Of a stretch of 64,000 nucleotides of DNA, positions 16,943 to 24,545 are shown in pieces. This stretch comes from Rubrivivax sp. (GTDB lineage Bacteria; Pseudomonadota; Gammaproteobacteria; Burkholderiales; Burkholderiaceae_C): NCBI GenBank assembly GCA_027491255.1, contig JAIXWM010000178.1, positions 1 through 64,000 on the forward strand, written 5' to 3'. The notes under the pieces are model-generated. The model did no database searches. It was given only the letters and a program-made list of their open reading frames with translations, and had not been told where the DNA came from. The position numbers were made by a program, and so were the translations under genes. Position 1 is the stretch's first letter, and each line of letters starts with the position of its first letter.

Positions 16943-19056
16943 GGTCCGCCCGGCCCCGCGGCGGGCTCGAGCTCAGCCGGCGCCTCCCCCGCCTGCACCT
17001 CGACCAGGCAGTCGTAGAAGGCGGCGGCGCGGCCCAGGTCGGTCAGGCGCTGGTGCGTCAGCTCGTTGACGTTGGTGCCGTCGGGCCCGAACTTGCGCCA
17101 CCAGATGCCCAGGCCGTTGACGACGCCGGGGCGCGCGCGCGTGCTCACCTCGGCGCGGCAGCGGTGGCGGCCGCGGTCGTTGAAGACGGTGACGGTCTGG
17201 CCGCTGGCGATGCCGCGCGGCGCGGCGTCGTCGGGGTGGATCTCTAGCAGCGGCTCGCCCTCGATGCTGCGCAGGCTCTGCACGTTGACGAAGGTCGAGT
17301 TCAGGAAGTGCCGGGCCGGCGGCGAGATCATCGCCAGCGGAAAGCGCGCGGCCAGCGCCGGCGTCGAGGCCGCGCTCTCGTGGTTGGGCAGGTAGTCCGG
17401 CACGCCCAGCCCGGGCGTGTCGGCCCGGGCCTTGCCGCTGGGGGTGGGGAAGCCGCCGTCGGCGAACGGTCGCTCGGGCACCGGCAGGCGCTGCCAGCCG
17501 CGCGACCACAGGGCGTCGACGTCGACGCGGTCGGGCCGCAGCGCGGCGCGGGCCAGCTGCTCGTCGCTGTCGGCGAAGCAGGGGTCGGCAAAGCCCATGC
17601 GCTGCGCCAGCCGGCGGAAGATCTCGGTGTTGGGCAGCGCCTGCCCCAGCGGCGCGATGGCCGGGCGGTTCAGCAGCACCCAGGTGTGGCCGTAGGAGGC
17701 GTGCACGTCCAGGTGCTCGAGCTGCGTGGTGGCCGGCAGCACGATGTCGGCCAGGTCGGCGGTGTCGGTCATGAAGTGCTCGAGCACCACGGTGTACAGG
17801 TCCTCGCGCCGGAAGCCGGCCACCACGCGGCCCGACTGCGGCGCCACCGCCACCGGGTTGCTGTTGTAGACCACCACGGCCTCGATGCGCGGGCCGAAGC
17901 CGGGCGAGGCCTCGCGCAGCAGGTCGTCGCCGATGGTGCTCATGTTGACGATGCGCGGCAGTGGCGCGGGCATCAGGTCGGGGCGGGCCAGCGCCGCGCC
18001 GTCGATTGCCGGCGCCGCCCAGCCCGAAGCCGACAGCAGCAGGCCGCCGCCGCGCTCGCGCCAGGCGCCGGTCAGGCAGGGCAGCAGCGCCACCAGCCGC
18101 ACGGCGTTGCCGCCGCCGTGGGCGCGCTGCATGCCGTAGTTCAGGCGGATCGCCGCCGGGCGCGCCGTGGCGTAGGCGCGCGCCAGGTCGCGGATCTGCG
18201 CCGCCTCGAGGCCGCAGACCTCGGCCGCGCGCTCGGGCGGCCACTGCAGCGCGCGCTCGCGCAGCGCCGGCCAGCCCTCGACGTGGCGCGCGACGTAGTC
18301 GTGGTCCAGCAGGTCGTGCGCGACGAGTTCGTGCATCAGCGCCAGCGCCAGCGCGCCGTCGGTGCCCGGGCGCAACGCCAGGTGCTCGTGGCACTTGTCG
18401 GCGGTCTCGGTGCGGCGCGGGTCGATGCACACCAGCCTTGCGCCTGCGCGCTTGGCCTGCTGCGCGTAGGTCCAGAAGTGCAGGTTGGAAGCGATGGAAT
18501 TGCTGCCCCAGATCAGGATCAGCCGCGCGTGGGCGAAATCCCCGACGTGCATGCCCACCTTGGCGCCATAGGTGGCCTCGAGCCCCGCCGCGCCGGCGCT
18601 GGCGCAGATGGTGCGGTCCAGGCGCGAGGCGCCCAGGCGGTGGAAGAAGCGCGCGGCCATGCTCTCGCCCTGCACCAGCCCCATCGTGCCGGCATAGCTG
18701 TAGGGCAGGATGGCCTGGGCCGCGCCGGGCCCACGCGCCGCGATCGCGCCCAGGCGCTGCGCGATCTCGTCCAGCGCCTCGTCCCAGCCGATGCGCTCGA
18801 AGCGCGGTGGCCCCGATTTGGGCCCCACGCGCCGCAGCGGGTGCAGCACGCGCTCGGGGTGGTAGGTGCGCTCGGCATAGCGGCTGACCTTGGTGCACAG
18901 CGCGCCGTGCGTGGGCGGGTGCTCGGGATCACCCTGGATGCGCACCACGCGGCCGTCCTGCACCGTCACCTGCATCGCGCAGGTGTCGGGGCAGTCGTGC
19001 GGGCAGGCGGCCTGGACGGTGCGCGGTGCGTCCGCGGAGGGACCGGTTTCGATCAT
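16939..19056 (-). CDS. Molybdopterin-dependent oxidoreductase with [4Fe-4S] domain
   Basis: This 705-residue member of the DMSO reductase superfamily binds a bis-MGD cofactor. An N-terminal [4Fe-4S] site is formed by C18, C22, C26 and C54 (CPHDCPDTC...GALC). C151 in RTICASAGAAG occupies the molybdenum-ligand position of formate dehydrogenase/nitrate reductase-type enzymes. The C-terminal ~120 residues (LEIHPDDAAPRGI, VNGLGIWW) are the molydopterin-dinucleotide-binding domain. No twin-arginine signal is visible, so a cytoplasmic location is likely, and no electron-transfer or membrane subunits are adjacent. The donor/acceptor cannot be assigned. It starts 166 bp from a divergent Bug-type binding-protein gene and overlaps the peptidase gene by 4 bp. 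Confidence 0.9.
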   Translation of the reverse strand: MIETGPSADAPRTVQAACPHDCPDTCAMQVTVQDGRVVRIQGDPEHPPTHGALCTKVSRYAERTYHPERVLHPLRRVGPKSGPPRFERIGWDEALDEIAQRLGAIAARGPGAAQAILPYSYAGTMGLVQGESMAARFFHRLGASRLDRTICASAGAAGLEATYGAKVGMHVGDFAHARLILIWGSNSIASNLHFWTYAQQAKRAGARLVCIDPRRTETADKCHEHLALRPGTDGALALALMHELVAHDLLDHDYVARHVEGWPALRERALQWPPERAAEVCGLEAAQIRDLARAYATARPAAIRLNYGMQRAHGGGNAVRLVALLPCLTGAWRERGGGLLLSASGWAAPAIDGAALARPDLMPAPLPRIVNMSTIGDDLLREASPGFGPRIEAVVVYNSNPVAVAPQSGRVVAGFRREDLYTVVLEHFMTDTADLADIVLPATTQLEHLDVHASYGHTWVLLNRPAIAPLGQALPNTEIFRRLAQRMGFADPCFADSDEQLARAALRPDRVDVDALWSRGWQRLPVPERPFADGGFPTPSGKARADTPGLGVPDYLPNHESAASTPALAARFPLAMISPPARHFLNSTFVNVQSLRSIEGEPLLEIHPDDAAPRGIASGQTVTVFNDRGRHRCRAEVSTRARPGVVNGLGIWWRKFGPDGTNVNELTHQRLTDLGRAAAFYDCLVEVQAGEAPAELEPAAGPGGP

Positions 19057-19122
19057 GAGGGCAGGGCTGCAGAAGGATCGGAGGTTTCGTGATTCTGCGC
19101 GCTCGGTGCAGCGCGCCCATTC

Positions 19123-19158
19123 ATATCAAGATTGAATTCGCGACTCAATATTTGATAT
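19123..19158. promoter_or_regulatory. Nested palindrome in divergent promoter region (candidate operator)
   Basis: In the AT-rich part of the region between the oxidoreductase and Bug-protein genes, ATATCAA (19123-19129) pairs with TTGATAT (19152-19158), and inside it ATTGA (19131-19135) pairs with TCAAT (19145-19149). The symmetry and AT content against a GC-rich background suggest a transcription-factor site. The LysR-type regulator two genes away is the natural candidate. Binding is inferred, not shown. Confidence 0.5.
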
Positions 19159-19222
19159 TTGCCGATATCGACCCTGCTTCCTAAACTGCACTCGCCTGAT
19201 AAACGCCGAGAGGGGGTCCACG

Positions 19223-20227
19223 ATGTTCGAATCAACTGCGGTCCGCACCAGCAGGCGATTCTGGTTGCGAGGAGTTGCCGGGGGCTTGGCTGTGCTGCTG
19301 GCCGGTGGCGCTCTGGCGCAGGACTACCCTGCACGCCCGATCCGCATCGTCAGCCCGTTCGCGACCGGAACCGCCGGCGACCTGCTGGGCCGGGTCACCG
19401 CCCAGAAGCTGGCGCAGCACCTGGGCAGCAGCGTCGTGCTGGAAAACCGACCTGGAGCCAGTGGGACGACCGGAGCCCGGCACGTCGTCGAGGCCGCGCC
19501 GGACGGCTATACCCTGCTGCTGGGAGGCGGCCCGCTGGTCCTGAACCAGACGCTGGACCCGTCGATCCCGTTCAAGGTCGAGCGCGACCTGCTGCCGGTG
19601 GCTGCGGTGGCGCGCACCAAGATCATCATGGTCACCCGCAACCGTCCGGATGCGCCGGCCACGCTGCCGGAACTGCTGTCCATCCTGCGCGAGCGGGGCG
19701 AGAGCGTCAACTACGCCAGCGTCGGGCCCGTCACGATGGGCCGGCTCACCACGGCCACGGTGCTGGGCAATGCCGGCGTGAAGGCGACGCACGTTCCCTA
19801 CAAGGGCAGCAGCGAGTCCCTCGTGGCGCTGATGCGGGGCGATGTGCTGTTCGCCAGCGACGCGGTCTCCGCGGTACTGGCGCAGATCAAGGCCGGCAAT
19901 CTGCGCCCGCTGGCTGTGGCCAGCCAGGAGCGGCTGTCCACCCTGCCCGAGGTGCCCACCTTCGCCGAAGCCGGGGTGCCGGGGGTCGACATCAACGTCT
20001 GGTATGGAATGTTCCTGCCCGCCCGTTCGCCGCAGGCTGTCGCCTCGCGGCTGGCCAGCGCGCTCGGGGCGGTCGTGGCCGACCCCGAGTACAAGGCGCA
20101 GCTCGCGGCCTTGCAGTTCGAGACCTTCCACCCCCAGGGGCGCGAATTCGAGGGCTTCATCCGGCGCGAGCTCGACAGCTGGACGAGGTTCTTTCGCACC
20201 AGCGGCATCCAGTTGGAGAAGCAGTGA
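19223..20227 (+). CDS. Tripartite tricarboxylate transporter substrate-binding protein (Bug family)
   Basis: This 334-residue periplasmic binding protein of the Bug/TctC family captures carboxylate ligands for TctAB-type transporters or acts alone as a sensor. The signal peptide has a twin-arginine-like start (SRRFWLRG, residues 10-17) and cleavage near GGALA-QDYP (~32/33). Family motifs are YPARPIRIVSPF, ENRPGASG, and VPYKGSS. No TctA/TctB genes are nearby, as is usual for expanded Bug families in Burkholderiales. It starts the plus-strand run Bug-LysR-deacetylase; the ligand cannot be deduced. Confidence 0.93.
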   Translation: MFESTAVRTSRRFWLRGVAGGLAVLLAGGALAQDYPARPIRIVSPFATGTAGDLLGRVTAQKLAQHLGSSVVLENRPGASGTTGARHVVEAAPDGYTLLLGGGPLVLNQTLDPSIPFKVERDLLPVAAVARTKIIMVTRNRPDAPATLPELLSILRERGESVNYASVGPVTMGRLTTATVLGNAGVKATHVPYKGSSESLVALMRGDVLFASDAVSAVLAQIKAGNLRPLAVASQERLSTLPEVPTFAEAGVPGVDINVWYGMFLPARSPQAVASRLASALGAVVADPEYKAQLAALQFETFHPQGREFEGFIRRELDSWTRFFRTSGIQLEKQ

Positions 20228-20268
20228 AGCAGCAAGAGCGCGGCTCACGGCTCGACCCCGGGTGAAGG

Positions 20269-21228
20269 GTGCGAGCGCGCCACGTCGAGCTGTTCCGGGC
20301 CGTGATGCTGACACGGTCGGTGACTCTGGCTGCAGCCCAGTTGCGGACCTCCCAGCCCACGGCCAGCCGCATGCTCGCCGACCTCGAGCGTGAGGTCGGT
20401 TTCAGACTGTTCGCCCGGCAAGGCAACCGCCTCGTCCCGACCTCCGAGGCCGCCGCACTGTACGAGGAGGTGCACCGCAGCTTCGTCGGGCTCGACCGCA
20501 TCGAGGCCGCGGCCCGGGGCATTGCGGCCTTCCGTGGCGACCGTCTTCGCATCGCCTCGATCCCGAGCCTGGCGCTGGGGCCGCTGTCGATGGCCGTGCC
20601 GCGCTTCCTGCAGGCCAACCCCGAAGCGACGGTCGCACTGGAACTTCATGCCTTCGAGGAGGTGGTCACCCAGGTGGCCACGCGGCGCTGCGATGTCGGC
20701 TTCGTCGCCCATCCGATCGAGCACCCGGCCATCAAGTCCGTTCCCGTGGTCGAGGCCGAAGCCGTGTGCGTGCTGCCGCCGGGCCATGCGCTGCGCCGCC
20801 GCCGCGTGGTGCGGGCCCGCGATCTGGCTGGTGTTCCCTTCGTCTCGCTCGAGGGGCCGTCGCGTCGGCGCATCGACGAGGTCTTTGCGAACCAGGGCGT
20901 CGAACGCCGGCTGATGGTCGAGACCCAGACCGGAGCCGTGGCCTGCCGCCTGGTCAGGCAGGGAGTCGGGGTCTCCGTGCTCGACCCCTACACGGCCCGT
21001 GCGATGGAGGGTGACGGACTGGTCATCAGGCCCTTCACGCCCCGGGTGGGTTTCACTTTCAGTGCCGCCGTGCGGTCGGCCGACACGCCGGCGCGCATCG
21101 TCCAGGATTTCCTGGGCCTGCTGATGCAGGTCCTCGGCAGCCCTCAGGGTCGCCCCGGGCCAGGCCACGACGACCCGGGGAGCCTGCCGGATCCCGCACC
21201 CGCCCCAGCGACGAAGGAGTCTCGATGA
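20269..21228 (+). CDS. LysR-type transcriptional regulator
   Basis: This 319-residue LTTR has an N-terminal winged helix-turn-helix (residues ~4-62, with VTLAAAQLRTSQPTASRMLADLE), a linker helix, and a periplasmic-binding-protein-like effector domain (~90-295). The start used is GTG at 20269, since homologues begin RHVELFRAVM; no strong ribosome-binding site distinguishes it. The ~30-residue Pro/Gly-rich C-terminal tail is unusual and coincides with overlap into the next gene. It lies 41 bp after the Bug-protein gene and overlaps the deacetylase gene by 4 bp. The nested palindrome at 19123-19158 is a candidate target. Confidence 0.92.
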   Translation: MRARHVELFRAVMLTRSVTLAAAQLRTSQPTASRMLADLEREVGFRLFARQGNRLVPTSEAAALYEEVHRSFVGLDRIEAAARGIAAFRGDRLRIASIPSLALGPLSMAVPRFLQANPEATVALELHAFEEVVTQVATRRCDVGFVAHPIEHPAIKSVPVVEAEAVCVLPPGHALRRRRVVRARDLAGVPFVSLEGPSRRRIDEVFANQGVERRLMVETQTGAVACRLVRQGVGVSVLDPYTARAMEGDGLVIRPFTPRVGFTFSAAVRSADTPARIVQDFLGLLMQVLGSPQGRPGPGHDDPGSLPDPAPAPATKESR

Positions 21229-22175
21229 TGAAGCCGATGAACATCGTGGTCAGCATGGATTGCGAGCCGGTTCGCCTGCTGGGCCTCGAAGGTCCTGCCA
21301 CCAGTGGCCCCTCCAGCTATGCCGACAGCGAGCGGTTCATCGCCGGGTTCGAGGCCATCGCCGCCGGCTACGGCTTCCCGGTGAGCCTGTTCGTGCACCC
21401 CGAGGCAGCACTTGCCCACGCGCCACAGCTGCTGGAGATGGAACGCCGCGGCGCGACGCTGGGCCTGCACATCCACCCTTACAAGTACGACCCGGTCCGC
21501 TGGCGGGCGCACTTCGGGGAGCTGTCGGCCGACGCCCAGCGGGCCATCGTCTCCGAGTGCACGGCCCTGTGGCAGCACGCACTCGGCCAGCGGCCGCGGT
21601 ACTTCCGGCCGGGCACGTTCTCGGCCAACGACGCGACCTTCCAGGTGCTGGTCGACCTGGGCTTCGTCGGGGGCTCCTGCTCCTGCCCTGGCCGGGTGTT
21701 TCCCGAGTTGTACGCGGTCTGGGCCGGTGCGCCGGCAGACCCCCACCGAGCGCATGCGGTGTTCCGGCAGCGGCCTGGCACGCTGCCATTCGCCAACCTG
21801 CCCTTGTCCGTCGACCTGTCCGACGTGCGTGACGGCGGCGGCCATCAGCAGCTCTGGGACTTGCGCCCGGACTACCGGGAGGCCGACTACGCACGCATTG
21901 CGGGCAACATCGTTTCACAGATCGCCCGTCGCGACCCGCTGGTTCCGATGGTCATGGTCGTCAGCCACAACGACAACGACTACACGAACCCCGACGATCG
22001 AGTCGCCCGCAACCTGCGGCGGTCCCTCGATGCCGTGGTGGCTGCCTGCCGATCGGCGGGTTATGAACCGGTCGGCGCCACGGTGGCCGACGTCTGCGCC
22101 CGCGTGCTGGCCTCCCCGCCCGAGGTGCCTGGATGGGTCGTGGGCCGGGCCTCCATCCAGGCGGGGGGCCGCTGA
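21225..22175 (+). CDS. Polysaccharide deacetylase-like (NodB fold) protein
   Basis: This 316-residue protein resembles carbohydrate esterase 4/NodB-type hydrolases. An early acidic motif (VVSMDCEP, ~8-15) and the histidine motif (GLHIHPYKYD, ~80-89) fit the metal-binding D and H-x-x-x-H sites of the fold in modified form; RYFRPGTFSAND (~125-136) matches motif 3. No signal peptide is present, so a cytoplasmic substrate is more likely than cell wall. Its ATG overlaps the LysR stop (ATGATGA). Co-transcription with a carboxylate-binding protein suggests a small catabolic set, but the substrate is unknown. Confidence 0.78.
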   Translation: MMKPMNIVVSMDCEPVRLLGLEGPATSGPSSYADSERFIAGFEAIAAGYGFPVSLFVHPEAALAHAPQLLEMERRGATLGLHIHPYKYDPVRWRAHFGELSADAQRAIVSECTALWQHALGQRPRYFRPGTFSANDATFQVLVDLGFVGGSCSCPGRVFPELYAVWAGAPADPHRAHAVFRQRPGTLPFANLPLSVDLSDVRDGGGHQQLWDLRPDYREADYARIAGNIVSQIARRDPLVPMVMVVSHNDNDYTNPDDRVARNLRRSLDAVVAACRSAGYEPVGATVADVCARVLASPPEVPGWVVGRASIQAGGR

Positions 22176-22189
22176 CCCTGGCAGGCCTG

Positions 22190-22350
22190 AGAGGCTGAGA
22201 GTCTCTCCCCCATGCCCGCCTTGCACGCCCAAAAACCCTGGCTCATCGTTGCAAATCCTCGCCATAGCCCGCGCTATGGCTGTGGTTTGCGCCTCGATCC
22301 AGGGCGTTTGGACGCGCCTTTCGGGCACGGCGGAAAAACTCTCAGCCTCT
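22190..22350. repeat. Long multi-arm palindromic repeat element
   Basis: The element is bounded by a perfect 12-bp inverted repeat (AGAGGCTGAGAG at 22190-22201; CTCTCAGCCTCT at 22339-22350). Inside are CCCTGG/CCAGGG (22236-22241 and 22299-22304), GCAAA/TTTGC (22251-22255 and 22286-22290) and the central hairpin GCCATAGC-ccgc-GCTATGGC (22261-22280). No open frame inside is credible. It follows the deacetylase gene by 14 bp, and the remaining ~225 bp to the next gene show nothing recognisable. Confidence 0.8.
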
Positions 22351-22577
22351 GAGCCCTGCAGGCGCCGGCATCGCAGGGTCCAGCGTCCCTTCGTCCAGCC
22401 TGAAGGACGATGTGGAGGGTTGTCTGCGCGGCAGTCCGCGAATGCGGCATCCGCCCGCGGCTCGCCCCGCTCAACATCGGGTGCGCAGCTTGCTCGTCCG
22501 CGACCCGATCGCCCCTGACGCAGACCGGCGGGCCTGCGCGGTTACCATCATCGGCGCGATACGGAGGACAGAACACC

Positions 22578-23774
22578 ATGCAACTGATCGAATCCATCCT
22601 CGCCGATGCCGCCGCGATCACCGCGATCCGGCGTGACATCCATGCCCACCCCGAGCTGTGCTTCCAGGAGGAGCGCACCGCCGACGTGATCGCGCGGGCG
22701 CTCACCGACTGGGGCATCCCCGTCCACCGCGGTCTGGGCAAGACCGGGGTCGTGGGCATCGTGAAGAACGGCACGTCCAGCCGCGCCGTGGGCCTGCGCG
22801 CCGACATCGACGCGCTGCCGATGACCGAGCACAACACCTTCGCCCACGCCAGCACCTACCCCGGGCGCATGCACGCCTGCGGGCATGACGGCCACACGGC
22901 GATGCTGCTGGCCGCGGCGCGGCACCTCTCGCGCCACCGCAACTTCGACGGCACGGTCTACCTGGTCTTCCAGCCGGCCGAGGAGGGCGGCGGCGGCGCG
23001 CGCGAGATGATGAAGGACGGCCTGTTCGAGAAGTTCCCGATGGAGGCCATCTTCGGCGCTCACAACTGGCCCGGCCTGCAGGTGGGGCAGTTCGCGCTGA
23101 AGTCGGGGCCGGTGATGGCCTCGAGCAACGAGTTCCGCATCCGCATCCGCGGCAAGGGCTCGCACGCGGCGCTGCCGCACAACGGCATCGATCCGGTGCC
23201 GGTGGCCTGCCAGATGGTGCAGGCCTTCCAGACCATCATCACGCGCAACCGCCGCCCGGTGGACCCGGGCGTGATCTCGGTGACGATGATCCACGCCGGC
23301 GAGGCCACCAACGTCGTGCCCGACTTCTGTGATCTGCAGGGCACGGTGCGCACCTTCACGCACGAGCTGATCGACCTGATCGAGCAGCGCATGCGCACCG
23401 TGGCCGAGCATACCTGCGCCGCCTTCGGCGCGCAGTGCGAGTTCGAGTTCCGCCGCAACTACCCGCCGACGATCAACCATGCCGCCGAGACCGAGTTCGC
23501 GCGCCGCGTGCTCGGCCAGGTCGTCGGCCCCGAGAACGTGCTCGAGTACGAGCCGACGATGGGCTCCGAGGACTTCAGTTTCTTCCTGCAGGGCAAGCCG
23601 GGCTGCTACTTCGTCATCGGCAACGGCGACGGCAGCCACCGCGAGGGCGGCCACGGCCTGGGGCCGTGCATGCTGCACAACCCGAGCTACGACTTCAACG
23701 ACGAGCTGATCCCGCTGGGCGCCACGGCTTGGGTGCGCATCGCCGAGGAGTGGCTGAAGGCGCCGCGGGGCTGA
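22578..23774 (+). CDS. M20 family amidohydrolase (hippurate hydrolase-like)
   Basis: This 398-residue M20D metallohydrolase cleaves N-acyl amino acids or related amides. The metal-binding motif MHACGHDGHTAM (C101, H103), the catalytic pair E135/E136 in QPAEEGGGG, H at NPSY-preceding CMLHNPSYDFND, and the dimerisation-domain histidine (KGSHAALPH) are in place. ATG at 22578 has an ideal GGAGG 9-13 nt upstream (CGGAGGACAGAACACC). Related HipO/IAA-amino-acid hydrolases and N-acetyl-cysteine deacetylases share these motifs, so the substrate is uncertain. It stands alone downstream of the palindromic repeat. Confidence 0.93.
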   Translation: MQLIESILADAAAITAIRRDIHAHPELCFQEERTADVIARALTDWGIPVHRGLGKTGVVGIVKNGTSSRAVGLRADIDALPMTEHNTFAHASTYPGRMHACGHDGHTAMLLAAARHLSRHRNFDGTVYLVFQPAEEGGGGAREMMKDGLFEKFPMEAIFGAHNWPGLQVGQFALKSGPVMASSNEFRIRIRGKGSHAALPHNGIDPVPVACQMVQAFQTIITRNRRPVDPGVISVTMIHAGEATNVVPDFCDLQGTVRTFTHELIDLIEQRMRTVAEHTCAAFGAQCEFEFRRNYPPTINHAAETEFARRVLGQVVGPENVLEYEPTMGSEDFSFFLQGKPGCYFVIGNGDGSHREGGHGLGPCMLHNPSYDFNDELIPLGATAWVRIAEEWLKAPRG

Positions 23775-23814
23775 GCTTGGCGCCGCAGCGGGGCCTGCGC
23801 CGCTGCTCGGGCGT

Positions 23815-24441
23815 TCAGCCCAGCCAGCCCGTGGCCTGGAGCTCGGCTTCGGCCTGGGCTGCGTTTTCGAACAGCACGGCCTGCCAGCCAAGGCGGCGCG
23901 CGGTCTCGACGTTCTTCGGGTGATCGTCGAGGAACACCGTCTGCGCCGGCACGAGGCCGAGGCGCTCGCGCGCGAGTTCGAAGATCGCCTCGTCTGGCTT
24001 GGCCAGGCCCACGCGGGCCGAGAAGATGCCGTCGGCGAACTGCTGAACCACGTCGTGCTCGCGCGTCAGGTAGTCGGCGAACGACCCTGGCATGTTCGAG
24101 AGGTAGAACGCCCGGTGGCCTTGAGCCTTCAGCCGCTGCAGCAGCGCCACGCTGTCGGGCAAGGGCAGCAGGCGCGGCGGGATCGCGGCGATCAGGCTTC
24201 GCATGTCCTCCACGGCCGCGCCCACGCGTTGCGCCAGCCGGGGAGCGAGTTCCTCGGCCTCGACCAGGCCGAGGTCGAAGCGGGCCCACTCGCTGCCTGG
24301 CTCCAGCACGTCGAAGATGCGCGCGGCGAGTTGTCGTGCCGTCGCCTCGTCGGGCGCCAGCGCCGGCAGCACCTCTTGCAGCAGCGGCACCGGTTGCCAG
24401 TGGAACAGCACCGCGCCGAAGTCGAATACGACGGTCTTCAT
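23815..24441 (-). CDS. HAD-superfamily hydrolase (subfamily IA)
   Basis: This 208-residue HAD phosphatase-like protein has motif I FDFGAVLF, in which the second Asp of DxD is Gly, as in YihX/epoxide-hydrolase-N-like HAD proteins; motif II YLSNMPG; the lysine in VGLAKPDEAIF; and motif III VFLDDHPKNV. The glycine at DxG is compatible with phosphatase activity in YihX-type members (alpha-D-glucose-1-phosphate phosphatase). A sugar-phosphate substrate would fit its neighbours pgi, tal and zwf, but this is inference. ATG at 24441 begins MKTVVFDF. Gap to pgi is 104 bp. Confidence 0.88.
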   Translation of the reverse strand: MKTVVFDFGAVLFHWQPVPLLQEVLPALAPDEATARQLAARIFDVLEPGSEWARFDLGLVEAEELAPRLAQRVGAAVEDMRSLIAAIPPRLLPLPDSVALLQRLKAQGHRAFYLSNMPGSFADYLTREHDVVQQFADGIFSARVGLAKPDEAIFELARERLGLVPAQTVFLDDHPKNVETARRLGWQAVLFENAAQAEAELQATGWLG

Positions 24442-24545
24442 CCTGTGTCCTTGAGAGTTCTGTAGAGCTTGGGGGGTCCTGCTCGGGCCGGGCGCCCGAG
24501 GGGTTGGTGAGGCTTGCAAGCGCCGTCGAAGTGGCCGCCCCGGCG

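Noticed and set aside
16973..18898. 641-codon minus-strand frame overlapping the molybdopterin oxidoreductase in another frame
   Set aside because: Arg/Ala/Pro-rich shadow; the other frame has cofactor and cluster motifs over its whole length.
22176..22577. Possible riboswitch or small RNA upstream of the M20 amidohydrolase
   Set aside because: The palindromes are symmetric DNA repeats and do not match any riboswitch core I recognise.
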